Shown one piece after another: positions 45,572 through 55,440 of a stretch of 64,000 nucleotides of DNA. The stretch is from Clytia hemisphaerica (lineage: Eukaryota; Cnidaria; Hydrozoa; Leptothecata; Clytiidae). The notes under the pieces are model-generated. The model made no database searches, had not been told where the DNA came from, and saw nothing but the letters and a program-made list of their open reading frames with translations. A program made the translations under genes and the position numbers. Location of the stretch: positions 1,206,357 through 1,270,356 of the forward strand of contig CACVBU010000743.1 of the NCBI GenBank assembly GCA_902728285.1, read 5' to 3'. Within the stretch, counting starts at the first letter, position 1; every line of letters starts with the position of its first letter.

Positions 45572-46148
45572 AGATCCACAGCAGACAGAAAAAGCTTTTG
45601 TAGGTGCCTAAATAGTCCCTAATAGCAACAGCTTCAAAAAGTCAACCAATCAGGTTCAGATAAATCGGCCAATAAAAAAACATAGTCTACCAGTTTGCTA
45701 GTAGCGCGGGAAAAAAAAAATGAAAGGAGTTCTCTTGGTGCAACATGAGGATTTAGTGCGAAAACGGAGCGATCTGAGGAAAAACGAGTGTCATGTAGTC
45801 ATTCACAAAAGAAAAAATGTTTAGCTCACATATAGGGACCAATTTAGTATATCGCGCGCACATTTTACCAAACGAGATACGCGCTGGAAAAATGTGCGCG
45901 CGATATACTAAAATTGGTCCCTATATGGCTAAATATTTTTTTAAATTCAGTGTTTCGTGCATGACTACATGACTCGTGTTTCCTCAGATGGCTCCGTTTT
46001 CGTACTAAATCCTCATATTGCAGCAAGAGAACTTGTATGATTGGTTTGTTTTCCCCGTTTTCCCGCGTGTTTATTCATTTGAACCGGTTGCTATTGCCTA
46101 CCTACAAAAAACTTCTCTTCTTGTCAGCACATCAGCTTGCTGTGGATT
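45572..46148. mobile_element. Long foldback element, arms of about 280 bp
   Basis: The sequence folds on itself from GATCCACAGCA (left end) and TGCTGTGGAT (right end) inwards. Matching stretches include TTTTGTAGGT/ACCTACAAAA, AATAGCAAC/GTTGCTATT, GCGGGAAAA/TTTTCCCGC, GAGGATTTAGT/ACTAAATCCTC and GGGACCAATTT/AAATTGGTCCC. The centre is a CpG-rich TATATCGCGCGCACATTTT and its complement, with a loop of about 20 bp (45868-45888). The arms differ by scattered substitutions and small indels, so it is not a recent insertion. No open frame, no clear target duplication. Confidence 0.85.
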
Positions 46149-46186
46149 AGATTGGAATGGCAGCGCAAAGAAGTGATTAAAAATCA

Positions 46187-46440
46187 AAGAAGTGTTTCCT
46201 GATTATAAATCATAATTCTTTGAAAGAAAATACATTTTGACAATGTTCCATATAATGAATACAACATTTAGAAAAAGAGAATTTCCTCCTTCCTCTCTCA
46301 GAAAAAAGATTTCAATAATTAAGAAAAATCAAAAGACAAATAACATTCTCCAGACTGTCCAGATTGAACGTACTTACTAAAATAAATTGTTCGAAAACAT
46401 TCCAAAACATTTCGCAAATTTCACCTCATTGATTTCATCG
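46187..46440. repeat. Dispersed repeat, copy 2 (direct copy of 10437-10640)
   Basis: Starts AAGAAGTGTTTCCTGATTAT and ends CACCTCATTGATTTCATCGAG. It lacks the stretch of about 120 bp that copy 1 has after 10665. The last words are also in the LINE endonuclease relic near 10800, so the repeat overlaps the edge of that LINE copy. Confidence 0.8.
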
Positions 46441-46768
46441 AGTCTGATTTTTTTTCTAATTTTGAAAAACCCAATTATCACAATTTTTTTCTTCCAGATT
46501 TTGAACTCTCCCAGGTGAAGTTGACTGCTATGTATTACAACGTATACTTCCAGGGTTATATGCAGCCATTTTTTCCTTGGTAACCGCGTTTCTAATAGGG
46601 GTGGGGGGTCCCTTTTTTCCTTAAAAATGTTAGCACCTAGGCACTAAAACGGGGGTGGTGGTATCAAAGAGAAATTTTTCTGAAAATCAGGGTTAGTCCT
46701 GCAACTGTTCCCCCTCTGGCTTAAATCTATAATTACTTAATTCCCTTTTTAATTGTTTCTTTTCTAAG

Positions 46769-47939
46769 GTTGTTAGATTTTTGAAATCTATATCGTGTGT
46801 TGAGGCTGTTCAAAATAGATTTATTGAAGAGAAGGTAGTCATATTTGATTTTTTTTCTCAACTTTAATTCGAGCTAGAATTAGCATAGCAAAGTGCTCTT
46901 TATCCGTCTGTATGAAATGTCATATGGACCTATGAAGTATTAAACGATGCTCTTGTAAAATAAACCTAATGAATATTTAGCTAGACTGGTATTGAAGTCA
47001 AAATACAAGGTTCCTTTTCCATATAACTTAGGATGAAAGTGACAGCTTCATTTCATATTTTGTTGCCTTTTCCTCTCAGATGACGCCCGAAAATATTATA
47101 AATGCAGACGATAACATCCTCAAAAGGCATGGCTTGTTAGCGGTTGGAGACATTATCAGACTTCGAGTGTTCTGCTGCTTGATTGACGAAAACTCAATAA
47201 AAGTTGAAGAGTTGAAGAACACACTAAACACGTCTTCTAACAGTCAACGTCAGCAACAACAAAGTAACAATGAGCTTAAATCAAAAACAGTATATTACAC
47301 ATGGCAGAATTATGACCATAATTCCAGGAAATATTGCATTGTTAAAAGTAGTAAAGGGGGTGGACCAAAGAAAAAGAAAACGAGCTCAAGGGATGAACTT
47401 CTAGAATTGTGCAAGGAGATGTACTGGGACAAGATGGTAAAAAAACATTTTGATGATAATTCTAGTTTTCAGTTAGCCGACTATGCTGGAAATGCTATTA
47501 CCAACACTTTGAGGGATGAAGACAACAATGAATCACCTTTCACAATTGGGAACTTGGTTAAAACCCATAATTTACATCGTTGTCGCATTTTCTTCAAAAC
47601 ACGGTCGATAACATTCCGCGATTTGATTAATACAACTCGGCAAATTTTTCAAGTGATCCTGATGATGACGACCTTCCACCATCCCTTCCACCAAGAAGGA
47701 ATATCTCAACAGCATCTACATTCACACCACACTTTACTGCTCCAACAACCTCCACACCAAGCTCTACAGCAACCCCCACCGTTAGTTCAATTGATTTGAC
47801 AAATATATCTTCTAATAGAGAATATGTTACAACAGTGGAACAAGAAACTAGTATCTCATTAGAGAAAGAAGAAAACACATCAGAAGAAAATGAGTATGCA
47901 TCACTGCATGAAATAAGTGTCCAAAATTTGAATGTCTGA
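46769..47939 (+). pseudogene. SAM-domain protein of the HECT-associated type, truncated and frame-broken
   Basis: Exon 46769-46834 (VVRFLKSISCVEAVQNRFIE) splices in phase to 47080, where the text continues MTPENIINADDNILKRHGL and VGDIIRLRVF. Together they give helices of a SAM domain (F-L...F...I--MT---I....L...GL..GD...L). Next come a Gln-rich linker, then YYTWQNYDHNSRKY, a Gly-Gly-Gly/Lys patch (GGGPKKKK), RDELLELCKEMYW and FTIGNLVKTHNLHRCRIFF. I remember this arrangement from cnidarian and fish proteins that end in a HECT ubiquitin-ligase domain. Near 47605 the frame breaks; the continuing frame has a TAA at about 47620, then SSDPDDDDLPPSLPPRRN and a Ser/Thr/Glu tail to TGA 47937-47939. 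No HECT domain follows. Confidence 0.6.
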
Positions 47940-49086
47940 AAGCGAATCTATGAGAAATTCTTTTCTGCGCCTCAAGTATTCTCGATCACGTCCAACGTGC
48001 TCACTCGTCTTCTGAAACAGTATTTAGTTGATACAAAAAAAAAACAATCTTTTGGTATAAGATTGTTTTCCTTTTACTAAAGGGAAGGATAATGTTTGTG
48101 TTTTCGATGTATTTACTTTTGCTAGTAAACAGAATTCGTTTCTATACAATTGAAAATAAAATCGATAGAAATGTACAAGAATAAATAATATATGGGTTTT
48201 GAATAATTTATATATTTCAGAACAAGTACACACCTTTGCTCTATTCCATAAAAATTACACTGAGAAATTTCCAACTTAGAACTTAAATTATAGACCATGC
48301 TTAGACATATATTGTATCAACAAGAGAAAAACAAGAATACTAATGCTCGTCAACCTTATTCAAAAGCCGTGTATCTGTTAAGAAAAAAAGGCTACTTTTC
48401 ACATTAGCTAAAAAATATATCATAAGCTATTATATAATATTGATTGTAAAGAAAAAAACAATTATAATAAATATTCTAACCAGGTTACCCAAGAAAAAGT
48501 TAGGATATTTTCTCAACGTTTTTAGGTCAAAAATATATCCGAAAAAGCTTAGAATTTTAAGATCTTAAAAGTAGATATCATAACTCAAAGTCTGAGCGTG
48601 TAACTTTTTGAGTAATCAGTGAAAAATAATCTAAATAATTTCAAAACTTTAGAATCAACTTAGTCAGAAAATGCTGTTAAAATATTTTAGAAATATTGAA
48701 AAAAGAAAAGTCTTCTCTACTTGAACCCAAAGAAAAAACAGGAATTATCAATGATGTTGAACAATCTCTATGAGCACTTTAGTTGTAAAACCTGTTGCAA
48801 GCAGAGACTGATAAATTTACAGTTATTTTTCAGCGCTAAGGGCTTGCAATACTTTTGATCTATAAGAAAGCTCGCGCGCCTAAATAAACATTAGTCAAAG
48901 TCAAAGAGCTGTAAGCGTGTTCTTGAAGTATATTTGCCCTTTAAATCTGCTTTTACAAAAAGACGGACATATTCATTCAATAAACTGCCTTGAAACTTTT
49001 GAAAATAGTCAATCAGCTAGAGAGTGAGCAAACTATTCATCCTCATTGTGGCTGGAGATCAAGTTGAACTTTTTTATGGCAGCTAA
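47940..49086. other. Intergenic AT-rich stretch
   Basis: No coding frame found. In particular, I looked for a HECT domain downstream of the SAM protein and saw none. Confidence 0.4.
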
Positions 49087-49293
49087 CTAAGAAGCTGACC
49101 ATTTGGGCTCAGGCCTCAAAGAACCAGGTCCAAGAACACTTTTATAGCTCTGAAATTTGGACTATTGACTTCTACTCTGAACATGATGTTCGTCCAACAC
49201 CTTGAATAATTCGTCTATTTTCTTTGGTCTCCAAGTAAGTCTTCTAATGGCAAAAATTTTTCCATCAACTTCATCTTCATCTGACGATTCCAT
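49087..49293 (-). pseudogene. C-terminal fragment of a transposon-type protein
   Basis: The minus-strand frame from ATG 49293 reads MESSDEDEVDGKIFAIRRL, then TWRPKKIDELFKVLDEHH, and hits TAG at 49162-49164. The same frame goes on SYKSVLGPGSLRPEPKWSAS to a TAG at 49087-49089. An acidic stretch, a (L)xWR...F..LD helix and a GPxSxRPxPxW tail form a pattern I associate with the C-terminus of lineage-expanded, transposon-like animal proteins. I cannot name the family. The internal stop suggests a relic. It follows the next minus-strand gene within 25 bp and could be its terminal exon in another frame. Confidence 0.4.
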
Positions 49294-49314
49294 TTTAACA
49301 GCAAGGACTCTTCT

Positions 49315-50568
49315 CTATAATTGTTTTGAGCATGCATCCAATGTTGAGTCGTTCAATGTTGTTACACGTGTTAGGAGTTTCTGTCGATGAAGAAGTAATT
49401 GATGGAATGTGAGATTGAAATACAAACGTAACATGCAAATAAATATATAGAAATAGAAACTCACTTGTTCTTTACGGGATTTTTTGCCCATATCCTTCAG
49501 GTAGTTGGGATTCTTCTTCAAACGTCGTTCAGTATCTCGCATCGACTTACGTATGTGTATTGCATCTGAATAAATGAAACAAAAACAAATCATGATATAA
49601 GCTGCCCAATTTAGTCAAAAATGCACTCTTCTGAAAATACAGAGCAAAACAATTCGCATTGATGAAAGGTACAATTAAAAAACCGTTGTTACTAAAACAG
49701 GTAACGAGTGGTAAGGAGGTAACGAGTAGTAACCAGTTGAAAACGGTGGCCCTAAGTCTCCAAATTTGAATTTTTCGATTCTGATGGCTCTTGACGTTCT
49801 GCAGCAGGACCTGGCAGATCTGGTGAATGTGTAGCAGGAATTGGAGATTAAGTTGGTGATTCTGGCGAATGTGCATCAGGAATTGGTGGTTCTGGTGAAT
49901 GAAATGGTGGAATTGATGGTTCTGGTGAATGTGAATCAAAGATTGATGGTTCTGGAGGTTCTGCATCAGGAGTTGGTGATTCTGGCGAATATGCATCAGG
50001 AATTGGTGGTTCTGGTGAATGAAATGGTGGAATTGATGGTTCTGGTGAATGTGAATCAAAGATTGAAGGTTCTGGAGGTTCTGCATCAGGAGTTGGTGGT
50101 TCTGGTGAATGTAATACTAGAGTTGATGGTTCTGGCGAATGTACAGCAGGAGTTGATTGTTCTGGTAAATGTGAATCAAAGTTTAGTGGTTCTGGAGGTT
50201 CTGCATCAGGAGTTGGTGATTCTGGCGAATGTGCATCAGGAGTTGGTGATTCTGGCGAATGTGCATCAGGAATTGTTGGTTCTGGTGAATGTGATACTAG
50301 AGTTGATGGTTCTGGTGAATGTACAGCAGGAGTTGATTGTTCTGATGAATGTGCAGTAGGAGTTGGTGGTTCTGATGAATGTGCAGTAGGAGTTGATGAT
50401 TCTGGAGAACATGCAACAGGAGTTGGTGATTCTGGTAAATGTGCTGCAGGAGTTGGTGATTCTGGTAAATGTGCAGCAGGAGTTGGTGATTCTGGTGAAT
50501 GTGCAGCAGGAGTTACGGATTCTTGTGAATGTGCAATAAGAGTTGGTAATCTAAACTTTTCTGTTTTG
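49315..50568 (-). pseudogene. Proline-rich tandem-repeat protein with C-terminal basic exons
   Basis: On the minus strand, 50568 to about 49760 encodes some two dozen decapeptide repeats such as HSPEPPTPDA, HSPESPTPAA and HSPEPSIPPF. Every 30 bases keep the frame, which argues for real coding. A TAA at 49848-49850 interrupts a late repeat; the frame then continues HSPDLPGPAAERQEPSESKN. Exon 49565-49465 (AIHIRKSMRDTERRLKKNPN, donor GTGAGT) and exon 49380-49315 (KLLTRVTTLNDSTLDACSKQ, stop) follow in phase. The basic exon resembles the helix ahead of BEN or other DNA-binding domains, but I do not recognise it. A Ser-Pro-Glu-Pro repeat is likely disordered and a phosphorylation target. The N-terminus is not found. 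Confidence 0.5.
49802..50550. repeat. 30-bp minisatellite (coding on the minus strand)
   Basis: About 25 units of the form GGTTCTGGTGAATGTGCAGC plus AGGAGTTGAT with variants at fixed positions. A higher-order 90-bp or longer pattern is visible: GAATCAAAGATTGATGGTTC recurs with the GGAGGTTCTGCATC variant near 49930, 50050 and 50170. The period is a multiple of three. Confidence 0.9.
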
Positions 50569-50569
50569 T

Positions 50570-51014
50570 TTTAAATATTGAAAACTGTATGAATTATTTT
50601 GCTGTCTTTAGATTTTTAACAGGCATGTTTAAGTTTCTCTAAGGGTAACTTTTTCGCCTGTTAACCCTTTTGGATTTTTGGGTTGCTCCACGGGTAGAAA
50701 GGTTGGGATAGTAAATTTTTCGTCTATTCGATTCTGACCCTTTTATAAACAAATCAAATTTTCATGAAAATGTTGTTTGATCCTTCAACTAACATACTGA
50801 GCTAACAGTTAAAAATGAAGTTTTTAACAGGGTATCCTTATTTCATCAACAGTTCTTAAAGTTTAAATACCTTTCCAACCTTTCCTCACGTAATAGGCCC
50901 AAAATGAAATGTAAAAATTTTCGGTGACGGTATCTGGAGTTAATTGTGTCCGGTATTCCGGTAATTAACCCCCCATGTTACTGCAACTCAACCCCAGACC
51001 ATCTCTTCTGAAAG
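50570..51014. other. Intergenic spacer
   Basis: No gene recognised. It lies between the proline-rich gene and the PHD exon, and the 5' exons of either gene could lie here unseen. Confidence 0.3.
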
Positions 51015-51219
51015 TCCAGCATCGATCTGGTCCTACCTAATTTAACAAAAAAGAAATCCCAACGGTTTTTCAAGTGGATAAAGGGCTCTGACTTTGAATG
51101 GATCCAATGTGATAGGTGCGACCAATGGTTCCATCTTGAGTGTTCTGGTGTTCCCTACGACAAAGAAAAATATCATAATTTTGATTATGCAAATATGGAC
51201 TTTTCCTGTTACATTGAAG
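51015..51219 (+). pseudogene. Isolated PHD zinc-finger exon
   Basis: An open frame bounded by a possible acceptor (TTCTGAAAG) and a donor (GAAG/GTTAGA). It reads SSIDLVLPNLTKKKSQRFF, then EWIQCDRCDQWFHLECSGVP and a final DFSCYI. The W-x-Q-C-x-x-C-x-x-W-[FY]-H-x-x-C core is diagnostic of a PHD finger, which usually binds histone H3 tails. The first zinc pair would have to be in an earlier exon and the last Cys pair is incomplete: only one of its two cysteines is here. I found no neighbouring exons, so this may be a gene fragment or one exon of a gene with long introns. Confidence 0.6.
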
Positions 51220-51430
51220 GTTAGATTTTACATTTTTTATTTACAACAAAGATATATTTTCATCTTTATTTAATCATCTTAATTTGTACACATCTTAAGA
51301 AACAATAAAAGATAAAATAAAATACTGTCACGTCTTGCGCACGTTTCGTTTTTCCTCGACTCGCCTGTTAATTTTTTGTAATTTCCAATTTTCTTCTTCA
51401 AGTTAAAGACCTTTGGTTTTAGTTATTTTT

Positions 51431-51649
51431 TTACAACATCCGAAATAATTTTATTGCCTGACGTGTGTATGCGCTCATAGCAGCTCTTTTTTCACCTACA
51501 TCAACTAAATCATAGAAACCAGGCTCTTGCTGACATATATTCATGTCATTGCACGGGCTGTTAGATAAAAGCATCTTGAGGGAGCAAAACATTAAAAGAG
51601 ATGACGTGAATGGTTTATTACTTTTCTCAGATGCAGTTTTTCTAGACAT
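51431..51649 (-). CDS. Unrecognised short reading frame
   Basis: 72 codons beginning MSRKTASEKSNKPFTSSLLM, with NICQQEPGFYDLVDVGEKR and a basic end, TRQAIKLFRML. Composition is protein-like rather than random and it is Cys- and Lys-containing with no repeats. No family recognised. It could be a last exon facing the PHD exon. Confidence 0.3.
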   Translation of the reverse strand: MSRKTASEKSNKPFTSSLLMFCSLKMLLSNSPCNDMNICQQEPGFYDLVDVGEKRAAMSAYTRQAIKLFRML

Positions 51650-53386
51650 ATCTGTCTTTTTATGATATATGAATGACAGAAGAAGTGTGGCTGATAAACT
51701 TGGTGAAAGTGCGAAAACAAATTTGTTGTCAACGTGATTTAACAGTAAGTGAAAATATAGTCTAAGATGTCAACGATCCCATGTTTTGACGGACCCTCCT
51801 AAGTAATGATTTCCAAAGATTTCTTTTGCGTGCTTATTATAATATTAAGTACCCTGAGTATCAGAGGTTAAGTTTTCAAAGAATATATTAACCTCTGAAG
51901 ACCAATAATAGAAATGTTATCGCGCATGTGTCAATCTAATCACTGCAGAAAGAATCAAAGATGAAGAGCAAATATTACCCAATTTTTCATACAAAAACAA
52001 CCATAACTTTTGATGCATTAATTTAGAATAAATTTCCGAAAAGTTTTAAACAGTTCAATCCTTTGCAGACAGTTTGAAAAAACTTCGAAACAAAAAGGTT
52101 AATTACCCATTAAAACTTAGCACTTTTTAGAAAAGAAGGTGATGCAACATATTATTAACGTCTTTTTAATGTTCATAACGTCATTTTTTCAATTAAATTT
52201 TTAGTCTTAAGGGATTTGATTAAAAAGCAATTTATAAAGGCAATTCGTTGTTAAAAGTGTTAAAGAACCTAAAACATAACTTTTATGTTCAAATACTAAA
52301 ATCAATTTTCCAACTATGGTCAGAGCCCTTTAGCCTGGATATCCAAGCTCAAAATTTTAGAAAAAATAAGTTTTACCTCAGCCAGACAAAGTTCTAAAAT
52401 TATAGAGCTTGGTTCACCTAGAAATCAGGTGAACCCCTGTTGACAGATTTTCCTGCATGAATCCCATGGCTGCAAATAAATATATGCACATAATGACATG
52501 CATAATTTCAAGATGCTACCCCAGCAGTGATAAATCAATTTAGAATGGCAACCTTGACCATAAAATATAGACAGTGTGGTGGAAAGTCTGTTAGACAGAA
52601 AGTGCAAAGTGAATTTTGGAGAAAAAAAATTATCAAAACAAAACTTTCAACCCAAAATACATAATTACAAAATTGGCAAACAGAAAAGAAGAATTGAAGC
52701 AAAATAAAGATATACCTTTAGTTCTTTACACGATGCAAACAAGTCATTAAGAAGATTAAAACAAGAACATCTAAGCAAGTAATTGAAAAGAAAACAACCA
52801 GAACATCTAAAAATTCCCATGTTTTGATCGTCCCACTTCTTCCCTATCATTATTGTTATTTTTATTTGGATGCATGGTCAAACACCCAAGGGAGATAATT
52901 AGGTATTCTATTGTTATTTATTCCGAAAAAGAAAAATCAGGAAGATTTGCAAAAGCACCTTACGCGCCTTACTGATCGCCCGCGCAGTCCATCCAAAAAC
53001 TTAGGTGAACACTTCAACTCGGCTCGCATAATTTCTTATACGCACGCCACCATTCAGATCTCTGATTCGCTTGGACCAACCAATCAGAATATCCGCATAA
53101 TCAGCCTCAGATCAGAATGCAGACCATCTAGGTAAACCAGACCGTAAACATAAGAAATATCAAAATCAAGAAAAAAGTTTACGGGCTGGATATCCAGGCT
53201 AAGAGCCCTTAAGCAGTTATTGGACAAAGTCGAATCCAATATGCAAAAACATTGGGCGTGCGAGAAAAGATATTTTTCATATTGGATGAGACTGCGTCCA
53301 AATAAATAGTTTATTATCCGTTTATCGCTAAAATATTTCTCGTTTTCAAACATAATTCCAATTTATAAGCTCGTCAATCTGGTTTC
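51650..53386. other. AT-rich intergenic stretch with short palindromes
   Basis: CTGGATATCCA-type palindromes occur near 52337 and 53177 (CTGGATATCCAG). A CCAATCAGAAT word sits near 53080. No gene supported. Confidence 0.35.
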
Positions 53387-53599
53387 TTGGTAGTTTATTC
53401 AAAAGTTTTATTTTTGTTTCGTGACGTAACGTCAAAAAGAAGACACTCAACTGTCAGTGAACTCGATGTGCAACGTGAATTTTTGAAAAATGAAGCCTCC
53501 ATGGAAGCTGTATATTCGAAAATATTGGAGAGCAAAGAAGCCAATCAAATGAACGAAACCTCGATCAATGAAAGGATTCAAAGTTGCAAAAGGACATGA
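53387..53599 (+). CDS. Unrecognised short reading frame, possibly an exon
   Basis: The later part (from about 53420) looks coding: KRRHSTVSELDVQREFLKN, then SMEAVYSKILESKEANQM, acidic-basic helical sequence ending at TGA 53597-53599. The first residues read like random hydrophobic sequence, so the real exon probably starts inside. No family recognised. Confidence 0.3.
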   Translation: MVVYSKVLFLFRDVTSKRRHSTVSELDVQREFLKNEASMEAVYSKILESKEANQMNETSINERIQSCKRT

Positions 53600-53951
53600 A
53601 ACTGAAAATAATTATCTTAATGATAGTGTCAGGAGGACCTAATGCTAGGTCATCTTGTATATTGGATTTAAGCAAATGATTCAACATTTGAGACCACGCA
53701 AAATAGCCATCTGAATCCATAATCACCCTTTCGTAACCCGTTAATGGCCCTAACAAACGGAAAGCATTAGATGACCCATCAAACGAGCAGTTGCATAACG
53801 TGTCCCAAATTTAGACGAAACACCCAATATAATGGCTCGCACAGCCCCTATAAAAAGGTCAAGCTAATGGCAATTAAAAGACAATTCTAAAAAGACAGTT
53901 CTTCAATGGTTCGAGTCTGTATCTTGGTTGAGCAGACAGTAAAGACATTAG

Positions 53952-53972
53952 ACTTCGGGCTCTGCCCGAAGT
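53952..53972. repeat. Perfect GC-rich hairpin, 9-bp stem
   Basis: ACTTCGGGC, loop TCT, GCCCGAAGT in an otherwise AT-rich region. Short and without a recognised role. Confidence 0.6.
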
Positions 53973-54147
53973 TTAGTTAAAGCTCTCTAGTATTTCTACT
54001 GGTATACTAACTTGTACTAGATTATGCATTATAAACGAACAGTCACTTTTATTGTTAGCATTAAATATAACTTTTAATAAGAATTCAATCGAATTCACTT
54101 TGTCAACATTCTGATCTCTACCTGAGCTAACCGTTGAGTAAGGTCAT

Positions 54148-54450
54148 TTGATAAGAACCAATTTCGACCAATCATTTAATAAAACACAATTTGAGCCAGT
54201 TGACAATAGCAATACAACTGTAAATACACATTCTCACAATGTTGAAATTCCTCAGTCTACGCCTGTCACCAACGACAACGCGGTAGCGGAGAGTGGCACA
54301 TCATCGCTTCCTCAGCAGTCAAATGTTGTTCCTGTTGTTGATAATCCTGACTCACCAACCTCTTTTGCTAGCAAATTATCAAGTAAATTGACTCATGGGA
54401 AAACTAGAGTTTTGTATAAGCCCATGACCAATAGAAGCGCAGAACAGTAA
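54148..54450 (+). CDS. Unrecognised Ser/Thr/Asn-rich reading frame, 100 aa
   Basis: Low-complexity polar sequence (NTTVNTHSHNVEIPQSTPVT, then SGTSSLPQQSNVVPVVDN) with a basic end, SKLTHGKTRVLYKPM. The composition is typical of a disordered protein segment and less likely from random AT-rich DNA. It may be one exon of a longer gene. No domain recognised. Confidence 0.3.
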   Translation: MIRTNFDQSFNKTQFEPVDNSNTTVNTHSHNVEIPQSTPVTNDNAVAESGTSSLPQQSNVVPVVDNPDSPTSFASKLSSKLTHGKTRVLYKPMTNRSAEQ

Positions 54451-55207
54451 ATTCAACATACGTAAAAGACATGAAATCTTAAACTGTATTCAAAGCGCCC
54501 TGACTCTGGTTGTAAAGTTATTGGTATTTTAGAAAAAGTTTTCAATAACTTTTCAGTTTGTAAATCTTGCAATGCAAAGTCCACCATTGACTCAGGTAAG
54601 CTATGGCAGGTCTCAAAAACCCTGAAAATTACCATAATTTTTGAAGGCCATTAGCCGGCAGGAAATGAGGAAACCAATGATTTGCTACGAAGGATACCAT
54701 GATGAAGTTTCGCTGTAGGGGTGTTACCTAATTGTTTACGCCCTTATTTTTGCGAAAAACCGCAAAAACCAAAAAGTGCTGACGTCAGCAAAACTTGTTT
54801 TTTAAATATCTCCAGTTTGGCTAATGGTAGAAACATCAAATTTGGACCAACGTTGAATATCATTAAAAGGATCTTTTTGCAAAAAAAAACTTTTCAAATT
54901 TTTCCTGTCGTCAGCAGAAATCAGCAAAATACGAAATCTTGCAAAAAAGTGCTGATGTCAGCAAAATTTCAAATTTTGTGCATAACGCATTGACAAGATG
55001 CAAAACTTCTATGGGCAGTGCATTAGGAATAATGTAGGGGGATAAGGAAAAGAAGGTTAATGATATTTGGTCTATTTTCAAGCAAATGAGCATAGAATAT
55101 GGTAAAAAAAACCATTGAGGAACAGCATAGCTGTTGCCCGAAGGATGATGACTCATGGTGAAAGTTTTGATCGAAAAGAGAAGAGTATCATGAGAACCAC
55201 CAGCGGC

Positions 55208-55440
55208 GGATCGCTAAGGGTTGGAAAAATCAAATCAAATTTCAGTCCCAGTAAGGGTCGGAAAAAAAGGAAAATTTCAATTTTTTACCCCCTGAAAGAT
55301 CGAAATTTGGTCAAATTAGTCCCGCTAAGGGTCGTAAAATTCCCAAAATTTCCTTTTTAGTCCCGGTAAGGGTCCAAAGTTCGAAAGTCGTGCGGCACCC
55401 CCCCCCCCGTCAGCTCGCAATCCTAGTACCCCCCCCCATT
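55208..55440. repeat. Relative of the C/G-tract element, partial
   Basis: Four AGTCCCNGTAAGGGTC-type motifs at near-regular spacing (about 55245, 55320, 55360, with GCTAAGGGTT near 55213) and two long C tracts at the right end (55390-55401 and 55429-55437) resemble the element at 557-872. Its right end directly adjoins the right arm of the inverted repeat pair. Confidence 0.6.

Noticed and set aside
49841-50359. 172-codon plus-strand frame of Val/Leu-rich repeats
   Set aside because: It is the antisense of the 30-bp minisatellite. Only the minus-strand frame gives a disordered proline-rich protein that joins in phase to downstream exons.
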